DNA from: Gemmobacter sp034519525 | GTDB taxonomy: Bacteria; Pseudomonadota; Alphaproteobacteria; Rhodobacterales; Rhodobacteraceae | Direction: 5' to 3' | DNA: 64,000 nucleotides | NCBI GenBank assembly: GCA_034519525.1 | Contig: JAXHOJ010000054.1 | Span: 122,829-186,828 of the forward strand | Shown: positions 35,158-43,372 of the stretch, in pieces | Position numbering within the stretch: position 1 is the stretch's first letter | Layout: each line of letters starts with the position of its first letter | Position numbers and translations under genes: made by a program | The notes under the pieces: generated by a model | What the model was told of the DNA's origin: nothing | The model's input: only the letters and a program-made list of their open reading frames with translations | Database searches by the model: none

Positions 35158-35335
35158 GAATGTCCGCCCCTCTGAAATCCGGTTTGCTTTCCCCTATCAT
35201 ACACCCCGCCCAAGTAAAGGGAGCGCGGGCCGCCGCAGGCCGACTGCCGCCCATCTGGCGCCCATTCACCTGCCCGCCCGCTTGCCCGGCGCGGCTGGCC
35301 GCGCCATATAGGGGCGGCACTGGAGGCAGATGGAT

Positions 35336-35893
35336 ATGGCAGAAGACAGGTTTCCCGGCTGGCATGGCACCACAATTCTGGCGGTGCGCCGCGGTGGCGA
35401 GGTGGTGGTGGCAGGCGATGGCCAGGTGAGCCTGGGCCAGACCGTCATCAAGGGCACGGCGCGCAAGGTGCGCCGCCTGTCGCCCGGTGGCCGCGATGTG
35501 GTCTGCGGCTTTGCGGGGTCGACCGCCGATGCCTTCACCCTGCTGGAACGGCTGGAGAAAAAGCTGGAGGCCGCACCCGGCCAGCTGGCCCGCGCCTGTG
35601 TCGATCTGGCAAAGGACTGGCGGATGGACAAATACCTCCGCAATCTCGAAGCCATGCTGATCGTGACCGACGGGCGCGACCTCTTCGTGATCACCGGGGC
35701 CGGCGACGTGCTGGAACCCGAACATGACGTGGCCGCCATCGGATCGGGCGGCAATTTCGCGCTGGCCGCCGCGCGCGGCCTGATGGAAACCGATCTGCCG
35801 GCGGAAGAGATCGCCCGCCGCGCCATGGCGATTGCCGCCGATATCTGCGTTTACACCAATGGCCGGCTGACGGTGGAACGGATCGGCGCCTGA
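35336..35893 (+). CDS. hslV: ATP-dependent protease subunit HslV
   Basis: Proteolytic component of the HslUV (ClpYQ) protease. The 185-residue product from 35336 begins MAEDRFPGWHGTTILAVRR; the propeptide is cleaved to expose the catalytic threonine T12 of GTTI. Other signatures are VAGDGQVSLGQTVIKGTARK, GFAGSTADAFTLLERLE and IGSGGNFALAAARGL. A GGAGG site sits 9 bases before 35336 and only 3 before the alternative ATG at 35330. HslU is 735 bp away, beyond an antisense gene. Confidence 0.95.
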   Translation: MAEDRFPGWHGTTILAVRRGGEVVVAGDGQVSLGQTVIKGTARKVRRLSPGGRDVVCGFAGSTADAFTLLERLEKKLEAAPGQLARACVDLAKDWRMDKYLRNLEAMLIVTDGRDLFVITGAGDVLEPEHDVAAIGSGGNFALAAARGLMETDLPAEEIARRAMAIAADICVYTNGRLTVERIGA

Positions 35894-35906
35894 TCCCTCA
35901 GGCGCC
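35885..35906 (+). terminator. Perfect hairpin GGCGCCTGA/TCAGGCGCC at the hslV end
   Basis: A 9-bp perfect stem with a 4-base loop, followed by TTCCTTTTCT, so a plausible but imperfect intrinsic terminator for hslV. Because the arms carry TGA, the same dyad supplies the last codons and stop of hslV on the plus strand and of the WYL-like gene on the minus strand. Confidence 0.55.
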
Positions 35907-36503
35907 TTCCTTTTCTGCCAGCCCCTGCAGCAGGGCCATGCGCTGTTCGGCAAAGCCACCCGGGCGCGGGGCCAGATCGCGCATCGCCCGCACAAAGAAC
36001 TGCCGGTAATCCCCGCGCGCCTCGCAATAGGCCAGCAGCTTTACCCCCTGCGGCGGATGCACCAGAGCCAGGGGCTGCACCGCCCGTTCCGACACCTGGT
36101 CAGACAGATCGGTATAGCCAAAGAACACCGGCCGCGCAGCGCCGATGGCCGCGTGCAGCACCGCCAGCGCTTCGGGCGTCGCCGCCGGCATGTCGCCCGG
36201 CGAATAGGCCGCCGGCCGCACATCCAGCTTGCGGTACAGCCGGGCCAGCAGCGCGCCCTCGGGGTCGGTTTCGGCCAGCCGGTCGATGGCGGCCCGTGCC
36301 GCTGCCGCCGAAACCGGATCACCGCGATGCCCGGCCAGCGCCAGCCCGCGCAAGGCCGCATCGCGCAGCGCCGGGTCGATCGCCGGGGCCGCCTGTGCTG
36401 CGCTGACCGGCAGGCCCATGGCAGCAGCGCCAATGGCCAGGCCCCGCGCCAGCGCGCGGCGGGTCAGCATCAACGGGGCGGGCGGGGCGCGACGGGGGCG
36501 CAT
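35898..36503 (-). CDS. Exported protein with WYL-like domain, between hslV and hslU
   Basis: The product from the ATG at 36503 has about 201 residues. It begins with an arginine-rich signal (MRPRRAPPAPLMLTRRALARGLAIGAAAMGLPVSAAQAAP, in part), resembling a Tat signal with RRALARGL before a hydrophobic stretch and cleavage at AQA. The C-terminal half reads AARPVFFGYTDLSDQVSERAVQPLAL then YCEARGDYRQFFVRAMRDL, the layout of a WYL ligand-binding domain. Cytoplasmic WYL regulators usually carry a helix-turn-helix; none is visible. It is antisense to and located between the two subunit genes of one protease. Function unknown. Confidence 0.7.
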   Translation of the reverse strand: MRPRRAPPAPLMLTRRALARGLAIGAAAMGLPVSAAQAAPAIDPALRDAALRGLALAGHRGDPVSAAAARAAIDRLAETDPEGALLARLYRKLDVRPAAYSPGDMPAATPEALAVLHAAIGAARPVFFGYTDLSDQVSERAVQPLALVHPPQGVKLLAYCEARGDYRQFFVRAMRDLAPRPGGFAEQRMALLQGLAEKEGA

Positions 36504-36628
36504 GGCGAAACTCCTTGTTACAAACGCGGCGGCAATCTGCCGCCACAGCGGCCCCCCTGTCCAGCGCCTTGCTTGAAACGGGGTCGGCACAGCTTTAAGT
36601 GATGCGCAGATGTAACGGAGGCCCGCCG

Positions 36629-37927
36629 ATGACCAATCTCACCCCGCGCGAAATCGTGTCGGAACTGGATCGCTTCATCATCGGGCAGGCGCAGGCCAAA
36701 CGCGCCGTCTCCGTCGCCCTGCGCAACCGCTGGCGGCGCAAGCAGCTGGGCGATGATCTGCGCGACGAGGTCTATCCGAAGAACATCCTGATGATCGGCC
36801 CCACCGGCGTGGGCAAGACCGAAATCAGCCGTCGGCTGGCCAAGCTGGCCCGCGCGCCCTTTCTCAAGGTCGAAGCCACCAAATTTACCGAAGTGGGCTA
36901 TGTCGGCCGCGATGTCGACAGCATCATCCGCGATCTGGTGGATACCGCCATGGTCGAAACCCGCGAACGGATGCGCGAGGATGTGAAGGCCCGCGCCCTG
37001 AAGGCCGCCGAAGACCGGGTGATCGAGGCCATCGCCGGCAAGGATGCCCGCGAACAGACCCGCGAAATGTTTCGCGCCAAGCTGAAAACCGGCGCGCTCG
37101 ACAGCACGCTGATCGAACTCGATGTGCCCGATCAAAGCCCCTTCCCGATGATGGGCGGTGGCGGCAATGGCATGGAAATGCAGATGCAGGGCCTGCAGGA
37201 TCTGTTCAAGGCCTTCGGCACCCGCAGCACCCGCAAGAAGCTGACCGTGGCCGACAGCTATGAAATCCTGCTGGGGCAAGAGGCCGACAAGCTGCTGGAT
37301 GACGAAGCCGTGCGGGCCGCCGCGCTGGAAGCCGTGCAGGAAAACGGCATCGTCTTTCTGGATGAAATCGACAAGATCTGCGCCCGTGCCGATGCACGCG
37401 GCGCCGATGTCTCGCGCGAAGGTGTGCAGCGCGACCTGCTGCCGCTGATCGAGGGCACCACGGTTTCCACCAAATTCGGCCCGGTCAAGACCGACCACAT
37501 CCTGTTCATCGCCTCGGGCGCCTTCCATGTCGCCAAACCTTCGGATCTGCTGCCCGAACTGCAGGGCCGCCTGCCCATCCGGGTCGAACTGCAGGCCCTG
37601 ACCGAAGGCGATTTTGTCCGCATCCTCACCGAAACCGACAATGCGCTGACCCGGCAATATGCCGCGCTGATGGCCACCGAACAGGTGACCGTCCGCTTCA
37701 CCGAAAACGGCATCGCCGCTCTGGCGCGCATTGCCGCAGAAGTGAACGCCAGTGTCGAGAATATCGGGGCAAGACGGCTGTATACGATACTGGAGCGGGT
37801 CTTCGAAGAACTGTCCTTCACCGCGCCCGACCGGGGCGGCGAAGAGGTGGTGGTGGATGCCGCCTTCGTCGAGGCCAATGTGGGCGCCCTCGCCCGCTCC
37901 GCCGATCTGAGCCGTTATGTCCTCTGA
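36629..37927 (+). CDS. hslU: ATP-dependent protease ATPase subunit HslU
   Basis: AAA+ unfoldase of the HslUV protease. The 432-residue product from 36629 (MTNLTPREIVSELDRFIIGQ) has the P-loop GPTGVGKTEISRRLAK at 57-72, the HslU insertion (I-domain) around residues 110-230, Walker B GIVFLDEIDKICA, the LLPLIEGTTVSTKFG segment, and the C-terminal DLSRYVL that docks into HslV. A GGAGG precedes the ATG. It is separated from hslV by the antisense WYL-like gene. Confidence 0.96.
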   Translation: MTNLTPREIVSELDRFIIGQAQAKRAVSVALRNRWRRKQLGDDLRDEVYPKNILMIGPTGVGKTEISRRLAKLARAPFLKVEATKFTEVGYVGRDVDSIIRDLVDTAMVETRERMREDVKARALKAAEDRVIEAIAGKDAREQTREMFRAKLKTGALDSTLIELDVPDQSPFPMMGGGGNGMEMQMQGLQDLFKAFGTRSTRKKLTVADSYEILLGQEADKLLDDEAVRAAALEAVQENGIVFLDEIDKICARADARGADVSREGVQRDLLPLIEGTTVSTKFGPVKTDHILFIASGAFHVAKPSDLLPELQGRLPIRVELQALTEGDFVRILTETDNALTRQYAALMATEQVTVRFTENGIAALARIAAEVNASVENIGARRLYTILERVFEELSFTAPDRGGEEVVVDAAFVEANVGALARSADLSRYVL

Positions 37928-37950
37928 CCTGTGAACCCAAGGGGTAGCAC

Positions 37951-39075
37951 TTGACCGTGACGCGCATTCCGCTGGCGATCTGCCTTGTTGCCCTGACAGC
38001 CTGCACCCCGCGCGGGGCGGTGACGGTTTACCCCGCTGCCGCCGATGTCGGCGATGTCGAAGAGGTCTTCGTGGCCACCACCCGCAAATTCGAGGTGGAA
38101 AAGGGCACTTTCGGCGCCATGCGGTCCGAAACAGAGGTGTTCGGCCGCTTTGCCATCTCGGTTCCGCCCGATCGTGCGCTGGGGGCCATCACCTTTCCAG
38201 GGCGGTCGATCAAACCCGATCCGCGCAAGCACTTCCTCACCGTCGAACAGGAGTTGCACAAGGATTCCAGCGCCTTCCGCAAAAAGCTGTCCACCGCGCT
38301 GAAAGAGCTGCCACCGGGCCGGCGCGAAGCGGTGATCTATGTGCATGGCTTCAACAACACCTTTGCCGAAGGCCTGTATCGCATCGCCCAGCTTAGCCAT
38401 GATCTGGATATGCCCGGCGTGACGCTGCATTACAGCTGGCCCTCGGCCGGCAATCCGCTGGGCTATGTGTCAGACCGGGATTCGGCAATGTTCGCCCGCG
38501 ACGGGCTGGAACTGCTGATGCGCGAAGCCGCGGCCGCCGGCGCCGAACGGATCCTGCTTGTCGCCCATTCCATGGGCTCTGCCCTCACGATGGAGGCGCT
38601 GCGCCAGGTGGCGATCCGGGGCGACCAGAATCTGAAAGGCAAGATGGGCGGTGTGATCCTGATCTCGCCCGATATCGACGTGGATCTGTTCCGGATGCAG
38701 GCCAAGGCCTATGGCGCCCTGCCTCAGCCCTTCCTGATCTTCGGATCAGACCGCGACCGCCTGCTGACGCTTTCGGCGCGGATCACCGGCCAGCCGCAGC
38801 GGCTGGGCAATCTTTCCGATATCAACCGCGTGGCCGATCTGAATGTGACCTTTCTGGACACCCAGGCCTTTTCGGCGGGTGCGGGCCATTTCAACCTCGG
38901 TGACAGCCCCGCCCTTTTGCAGCTGATGCAGCGCATTGGCGAGGTGGATCAGGCCTTTGGCGCCGATCAGACCGACCGCGTCGGCCTGCTGCCGGGCGTG
39001 GTGCTGACGGTGCAAAGCGCCACCCAGATCGTGCTGGCCCCGGTGGCCGTGGTTGCGGAAGAACTGACGCGCTGA
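37951..39075 (+). CDS. DUF900 alpha/beta-hydrolase lipoprotein
   Basis: A 374-residue product, probably a lipoprotein: the signal peptide ends in the lipobox LTAC (about residues 15-18). The alpha/beta-hydrolase fold of the DUF900 type shows VIYVHGFNNTFAEGLYRIAQ, LHYSWPSAGNPLGY, the nucleophile elbow LLVAHSMGSALTMEAL and ILISPDIDVDLFRMQA. The substrate is unknown. The start is TTG at 37951, or GTG at 37957; AAGGGG lies 5-11 bases upstream. It follows hslU by 23 bp. Confidence 0.82.
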   Translation: MTVTRIPLAICLVALTACTPRGAVTVYPAAADVGDVEEVFVATTRKFEVEKGTFGAMRSETEVFGRFAISVPPDRALGAITFPGRSIKPDPRKHFLTVEQELHKDSSAFRKKLSTALKELPPGRREAVIYVHGFNNTFAEGLYRIAQLSHDLDMPGVTLHYSWPSAGNPLGYVSDRDSAMFARDGLELLMREAAAAGAERILLVAHSMGSALTMEALRQVAIRGDQNLKGKMGGVILISPDIDVDLFRMQAKAYGALPQPFLIFGSDRDRLLTLSARITGQPQRLGNLSDINRVADLNVTFLDTQAFSAGAGHFNLGDSPALLQLMQRIGEVDQAFGADQTDRVGLLPGVVLTVQSATQIVLAPVAVVAEELTR

Positions 39076-39164
39076 CCCCGCGCCGCGCATCGGCCTGAAC
39101 CTGTCGCCTTCCGTCTTGCGCGCCGCTGGCCCCGCGCCTAGCCTGCCCGCAACAGGAGACCATG

Positions 39165-40064
39165 ATGACAGATCACGTCAGCACCCATCAGGCCGAAGAC
39201 GACGCGCGCAACGAAAACATCCTCATCTACGTCAATGGCCGCATCCTGCCCAAGGCCGAGGCGGTGGTGTCGGTCTATGATTCGGGCTTCATGCTGGGCG
39301 ATGGCGTGTGGGAGGGCGTGCGGCTCTATAATGGCCGCTGGTCCTTTCTGGACGAACACATGGATCGGCTGTTCGAGGCCGCCAAGGCGATCGACCTTGA
39401 TATCGGCCTGACCCCCGATCAGGTGAAACAGGCGATCTTCGATACCCAGGCCGCCAATGGCATGGAAACCGATGCCCATGCCCGGCTGATGGTCACGCGC
39501 GGGGTGAAGACCCGGCCGTTCCAGCACCCCAAGCTCAGCCAGCAGGGGCCGACCATTGCCATCATCATGGAACATTCGCGCCCCAGCATCCCACGCCCCA
39601 TCACGCTGGCCACCGTGCCGCATCTGCGCGGCCTGCCGATGACGCAAGACCCCAAGCTGAACAGCCATTCCAAGCTGAACTGCATCCTGGCCTGCATCGC
39701 CGCCCAAAAGGCCGGCGCCGACGAGGCGCTGATGCTGGATGTGCATGGTTTCGTGAACACCACCAACGCCTGCAACTTCTTCATCATCCGCAAGGGCGAA
39801 GTGTGGACGAGCACGGGCGACTACTGCATGAACGGCATCACCCGCCGCAAGGTGATCGAGATCTGCCGGGCAAATGGCATCCCGGTGCATGAGCGGAACT
39901 TCAGCCTGGTCGATACCTATGGCGCGGACGAGGCCTTTCTCACCGGCACCTTCGGCGCGCAGACTCCGGTCGGCGTGATCGACGGGCGGCAGATCGGCAA
40001 CGGCCAGATGGGGCCGGTCACGGAACGTCTGCGCGGGCTTTACAAGGCATTGGTCGGCGCCTGA
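39165..40064 (+). CDS. Class IV PLP-dependent aminotransferase
   Basis: Fold-type IV aminotransferase of the branched-chain/D-amino acid type. The 299-residue protein has ILIYVNGRILPKAEAVVSVYD near residue 20, GFMLGDGVWEGVRLYNGR, the PLP lysine in LNSHSKLNCILACIAAQ, EALMLDVHGFVNTTNACNFF and LTGTFGAQTPVGVIDG. The family cannot be narrowed to ilvE, dat or an amine transaminase from sequence. Two ATG codons (39162, 39165) are possible. The sulfotransferase-like gene follows 56 bp downstream, which suggests a shared pathway. Confidence 0.82.
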   Translation: MTDHVSTHQAEDDARNENILIYVNGRILPKAEAVVSVYDSGFMLGDGVWEGVRLYNGRWSFLDEHMDRLFEAAKAIDLDIGLTPDQVKQAIFDTQAANGMETDAHARLMVTRGVKTRPFQHPKLSQQGPTIAIIMEHSRPSIPRPITLATVPHLRGLPMTQDPKLNSHSKLNCILACIAAQKAGADEALMLDVHGFVNTTNACNFFIIRKGEVWTSTGDYCMNGITRRKVIEICRANGIPVHERNFSLVDTYGADEAFLTGTFGAQTPVGVIDGRQIGNGQMGPVTERLRGLYKALVGA

Positions 40065-40120
40065 CGCTGTCGGGACAGATGCCCGACGCAGGCCAGACGC
40101 AGGGAAGACAGGAAACCGAC

Positions 40121-40837
40121 ATGAAAATCGCAATGTGGAGCGGGCCGCGCAATCTGTCGACCGCTATGATGTATGCCTTCGCGGCGCGCGGCGATTGTGC
40201 CGTGTGGGACGAGCCGTTCTATGCCGCCTATCTGGCCGCCACCGGCCTGGATCATCCGATGGCCGCCGAGGTGATCGCCGCCGGCGAAACCGATCCCGCA
40301 GCGGTTTCTGCGGCCTGTACCGGCCCGGTGCCAGAAGAGAAATTCCTTTGGTATCAAAAGCATATGACCCTGCATATGATCCCCGGTTTTGATCGCGGAT
40401 TTCTGCGCGGGCTGACCAATGTGTTCCTGATCCGCCATCCGGCGCGGGTTGTGGCCAGCTATTCCAAAAAGCGCGAAAGCCCGACGCTGGCCGATATCGG
40501 CTTTGTGCAGCAGGCCGAACTGTTCGATCAGGTGGCGGGCTGGCTGGGCCAGGCGCCCCCCGTGGTCGATAGCGCCGATATCCGGTCCAAGCCTCGGGAA
40601 ACGCTGACAAATCTTTGCGCGGCGCTGGGGATTCCCTTCACCGAATCCATGCTGCGCTGGCCCGCCGGCCCCAAATCCTATGACGGCGCCTGGGCCCCGC
40701 ATTGGTACAATGCCGTCCATGCCTCCACCGGCTTTGATGAACCCGAAGGCCCCCTGCCCGACCTGCCGCCCGAATATCAGGATCTGGTGGAACAGGCCCT
40801 GCCCTTCTACAACAAATTGCGGGCCTTGGCGCTTTAA
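40121..40837 (+). CDS. Sulfotransferase-like P-loop protein
   Basis: The 238-residue protein has the N-terminal phosphosulfate-type loop MWSGPRNLSTAMMYAFAARG (near residues 4-23). VFLIRHPARVVASYSKKRE follows, which is the 3'-phosphate-binding RxxxxxxxxS arrangement of sulfotransferases. No donor or acceptor can be named. It lies just downstream of the class IV aminotransferase on the same strand. Its stop overlaps the 3' end of the SCP2 gene by 4 bp. The ATG at 40121 is the best start (40079 is in frame but unsupported). Confidence 0.75.
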   Translation: MKIAMWSGPRNLSTAMMYAFAARGDCAVWDEPFYAAYLAATGLDHPMAAEVIAAGETDPAAVSAACTGPVPEEKFLWYQKHMTLHMIPGFDRGFLRGLTNVFLIRHPARVVASYSKKRESPTLADIGFVQQAELFDQVAGWLGQAPPVVDSADIRSKPRETLTNLCAALGIPFTESMLRWPAGPKSYDGAWAPHWYNAVHASTGFDEPEGPLPDLPPEYQDLVEQALPFYNKLRALAL

Positions 40838-41112
40838 CCCAGAAGTTTTGCCAGCCCCATGGCGACGGCCGGATTGCCCGAAAGCTTCAGCTTGCCCGTC
40901 GCCATGGCCATCATCGGGTTCAGCTTGCCCTTCAGCAGGCTCACCAGATTCTCGCGGCTCAGCCGAAGGGTGCAATCCGCCGCGCGGTCTGTTGTGCTGG
41001 CGGTGCCATCGGCCAGAACAATCACCCCATCCGCCCCGCAATCGAACTTCAGGCTGCCTGAGAAAGCCTTGGTTTCCAATGCTTTGCGAATATCAGCTGC
41101 GATCTGTTCCAT
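40834..41112 (-). CDS. SCP2 sterol-binding domain protein
   Basis: A 92-residue stand-alone SCP2 domain beginning MEQIAADIRKALETKAFSGS, with LKFDCGADGVIVLADG, ADCTLRLSRENLVSLLKGKL, and NPMMAMATGKLKLSGNPAVAMGL at the end. In bacteria these small proteins may bind lipids; the ligand is unknown. Convergent with the sulfotransferase-like gene and downstream of argG's terminator on the same strand. Confidence 0.88.
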   Translation of the reverse strand: MEQIAADIRKALETKAFSGSLKFDCGADGVIVLADGTASTTDRAADCTLRLSRENLVSLLKGKLNPMMAMATGKLKLSGNPAVAMGLAKLLG

Positions 41113-41189
41113 GTTATCCCCCTGCTTTCGCGCCAGATAAGACCAGCGGCATCTGCCGGGCAACAACGCCGTTGCGTCACAAAAGCAAA

Positions 41190-41213
41190 GGGCCGCACCC
41201 GAAGGCACGGCCC
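41190..41213 (-). terminator. Intrinsic terminator of argG
   Basis: On the minus strand GGGCCGTGCC-TTCG-GGTGCGGCCC is followed by TTTGCTTTTG. The loop is a stable TTCG tetraloop; two central mispairs remain. It lies 27 bp past the argG stop. Confidence 0.75.
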
Positions 41214-41218
41214 AAAAA

Positions 41219-41234
41219 TGTTTCATGTGAAACA
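41219..41234. promoter_or_regulatory. Near-perfect parS-like site, 30 kb from oriC
   Basis: TGTTTCATGTGAAACA differs from canonical parS by one central base (C to T). It lies between the argG stop and its terminator, in non-coding DNA, unlike the other four sites. Confidence 0.5.
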
Positions 41235-41239
41235 AAGGC

Positions 41240-42469
41240 TTACTTCTTCGCCACCCGGGCATTGCGCGTGGCGATCAGTTTCAGACGCAGCGCGTTCAGG
41301 CGGATGAAGCCGGCCGCGTCTTTCTGATCATAGGCGCCGGCGTCTTCTTCGAAGGTCACATGCTTTTCGCTGTAGAGCGAATGGTCCGACCAGCGGCCTA
41401 CACAATGCACTGAGCCTTTGTAAAGCTTCAGCCGCACGGTGCCCGACACATTTTCTTGTGATTTGTCGATGAGCGCCTGCAACATCTCGCGTTCGGGGCT
41501 GAACCAGAAGCCGTTGTAGATCAGTTCGGCATAGCGCGGCATCAGGCTGTCCTTCAGGTGGCCTGCACCGGCATCCAGCGTGATCTGTTCAATGCCGCGA
41601 TGCGCCTCCAGCAGCACGGTGCCGCCGGGCGTTTCATAGATGCCGCGCGATTTCATGCCGACAAAGCGGTTTTCCACAAAATCCAGCCGCCCGATGCCAT
41701 GCTTGCCGCCCAGCTCGTTCAGCTTGGTCAGGATGGTCGCCGGCGACAGGGTTTCGCCATTGATCGCCACGGCATCGCCCTTTTCGAAGGTGACTTCGAT
41801 ATATTCCGGGGTATTGGGCGCATCTTCCGGCGAAACGGTGCGCTGATACACATAATCCGGCGCCTCATCGGCCGGATTTTCCAGCGCCTTGCCCTCGCTG
41901 CTGGTATGCAGCAGGTTGGCATCCACGCTGAACGGTGCCTCGCCGCGCTTGTCCTTGGCGATCGGAATCTGGTTGGTTTCCGCGAATTCGATCAGCTTGG
42001 TGCGCGAGGTCAGATCCCATTCCCGCCAGGGCGCGATCACCTTGATCGACGGATCCAGCGCATAGGCCGAAAGCTCGAACCGGACCTGATCATTGCCCTT
42101 GCCGGTGGCGCCATGGGCCACGGCATCGGCGCCGTGTTTATGCGCAATTTCAACAAGATGCTTCGAAATCAGCGGCCGCGCGATCGAGGTGCCCAGCAGA
42201 TACAGCCCCTCATAGACCGCATTGGCGCGGAACATCGGGAAGACGAAATCGCGCACGAATTCTTCGCGCACGTCGACGATATGGATATTCTCGGGCTTGA
42301 TGCCCAGCAGCTCTGCCTTGGCACGCGCGGGCTCCAGCTCTTCGCCCTGCCCCAGATCGGCGGTGAAGGTGATGACCTCGCAGCCATATTCGGTCTGCAG
42401 CCACTTGAGGATGATCGAGGTATCAAGGCCGCCGGAATAGGCAAGCACGACTTTCTTGGGCTTAGACAT
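41240..42469 (-). CDS. argG: Argininosuccinate synthase
   Basis: Condenses citrulline and aspartate with ATP to argininosuccinate in arginine synthesis. The 409-residue product from 42469 begins MSKPKKVVLAYSGGLDTSII, with the ATP PP-loop SGGLDTS at 12-18, then HGATGKGNDQVRFELSAYAL and KSRGIYETPGGTVLLEAH. An in-frame ATG at 42601 would add 44 unrelated residues. A terminator follows on the same strand. Confidence 0.97.
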   Translation of the reverse strand: MSKPKKVVLAYSGGLDTSIILKWLQTEYGCEVITFTADLGQGEELEPARAKAELLGIKPENIHIVDVREEFVRDFVFPMFRANAVYEGLYLLGTSIARPLISKHLVEIAHKHGADAVAHGATGKGNDQVRFELSAYALDPSIKVIAPWREWDLTSRTKLIEFAETNQIPIAKDKRGEAPFSVDANLLHTSSEGKALENPADEAPDYVYQRTVSPEDAPNTPEYIEVTFEKGDAVAINGETLSPATILTKLNELGGKHGIGRLDFVENRFVGMKSRGIYETPGGTVLLEAHRGIEQITLDAGAGHLKDSLMPRYAELIYNGFWFSPEREMLQALIDKSQENVSGTVRLKLYKGSVHCVGRWSDHSLYSEKHVTFEEDAGAYDQKDAAGFIRLNALRLKLIATRNARVAKK

Positions 42470-42600
42470 GTGGCGCTCCTTCACGGTTTCGCCCGCGATT
42501 AAAGGGAAATCGGGGCAAGGGCAAGCACCGGAGGGCCTGCGGGCGGTTGACATGGCGCTGCGGCTCTGACTGTTTCGGCTTGGATCAACAGGAGATCGCA

Positions 42601-43335
42601 ATGAAGGCCTGGCATATTTTCATCCATTCTGTTCGTCAGGTGTTCGGCAATTTCAATGCGGCCCTGCGCATGTCGGCGGCAATCTATGTGGCACAGGCGG
42701 CCATCGCGCTGGCCTTCGGGCCGCCGGTGCCTGCTGCGGGCACTGACGCGGCGCAGACGCCCGAAAACCTTTTTGGCCTGGCGGTGACGGTTTTTGCCTT
42801 TCTTGTCGGCTCTTTGTGGATTGCAGTCGCCTGGCACCGCTATGTGCTGCGGGTGGAGGATGCGCCGGGGGCCGTGCCACCGTTCCATGGCGCCCGCATG
42901 GCGGATTACTTTGTCAAATCCATCCTGATCGGGCTGATTGCCGGGGCTGTGGGGGCTGTGGTGGGGATGCTGGTTGCCTTCCTTCTGGTGCCGCTGATGG
43001 GGCCTGCTGCCGGTTCGCTGGTGCCGATGGTGGTGATGGTGCCGGTCTTCGTGGTGCTCTACCGTTTCAGTGCCATCCTGCCCGGCATCGCCATGGGCGA
43101 GCCGGTGCGCTTTACCGCAGGCTGGGAGGCAACGGCGGGCGAAACCGGCACCATGGTGGGCCTCGCGGCGATTTCTGCGCTGGCTTCGGTGCTGCTGGGG
43201 CTGCCGCTGCTGATGCTGGGCGGTATTCTGGCACTGCTGTGGGAGTTTCTGGCCAATTGGGTGCAGCTGATGGTCGGCATTTCCATCCTGACCACGCTTT
43301 ACGGCCATTACATTGAAAAGCGCGCGCTGGTCTGA
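42601..43335 (+). CDS. Multi-pass membrane protein of unknown function
   Basis: A 244-residue hydrophobic protein with about five to six membrane helices: SAAIYVAQAAIALAF, LFGLAVTVFAFLVGSLWIAV, SILIGLIAGAVGAVVGMLVAFLLV (split), and LASVLLGLPLLMLGGILALLWEF. No catalytic motif is recognised. A GGAGATCGCA site precedes the ATG at 42601. It sits divergent from argG and ahead of ilvA on the plus strand. Confidence 0.75.
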   Translation: MKAWHIFIHSVRQVFGNFNAALRMSAAIYVAQAAIALAFGPPVPAAGTDAAQTPENLFGLAVTVFAFLVGSLWIAVAWHRYVLRVEDAPGAVPPFHGARMADYFVKSILIGLIAGAVGAVVGMLVAFLLVPLMGPAAGSLVPMVVMVPVFVVLYRFSAILPGIAMGEPVRFTAGWEATAGETGTMVGLAAISALASVLLGLPLLMLGGILALLWEFLANWVQLMVGISILTTLYGHYIEKRALV

Positions 43336-43372
43336 GGCTTGCCATTCGCGCTTGGCCGGGTCTAATCGGGGT

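Noticed and set aside
41113..41262. Upstream extension of the SCP2 gene (MPGWRRSKPLFHMKHFW)
   Set aside because: The extra residues run through the argG terminator and the parS-like site; the SCP2 domain starts at 41112.
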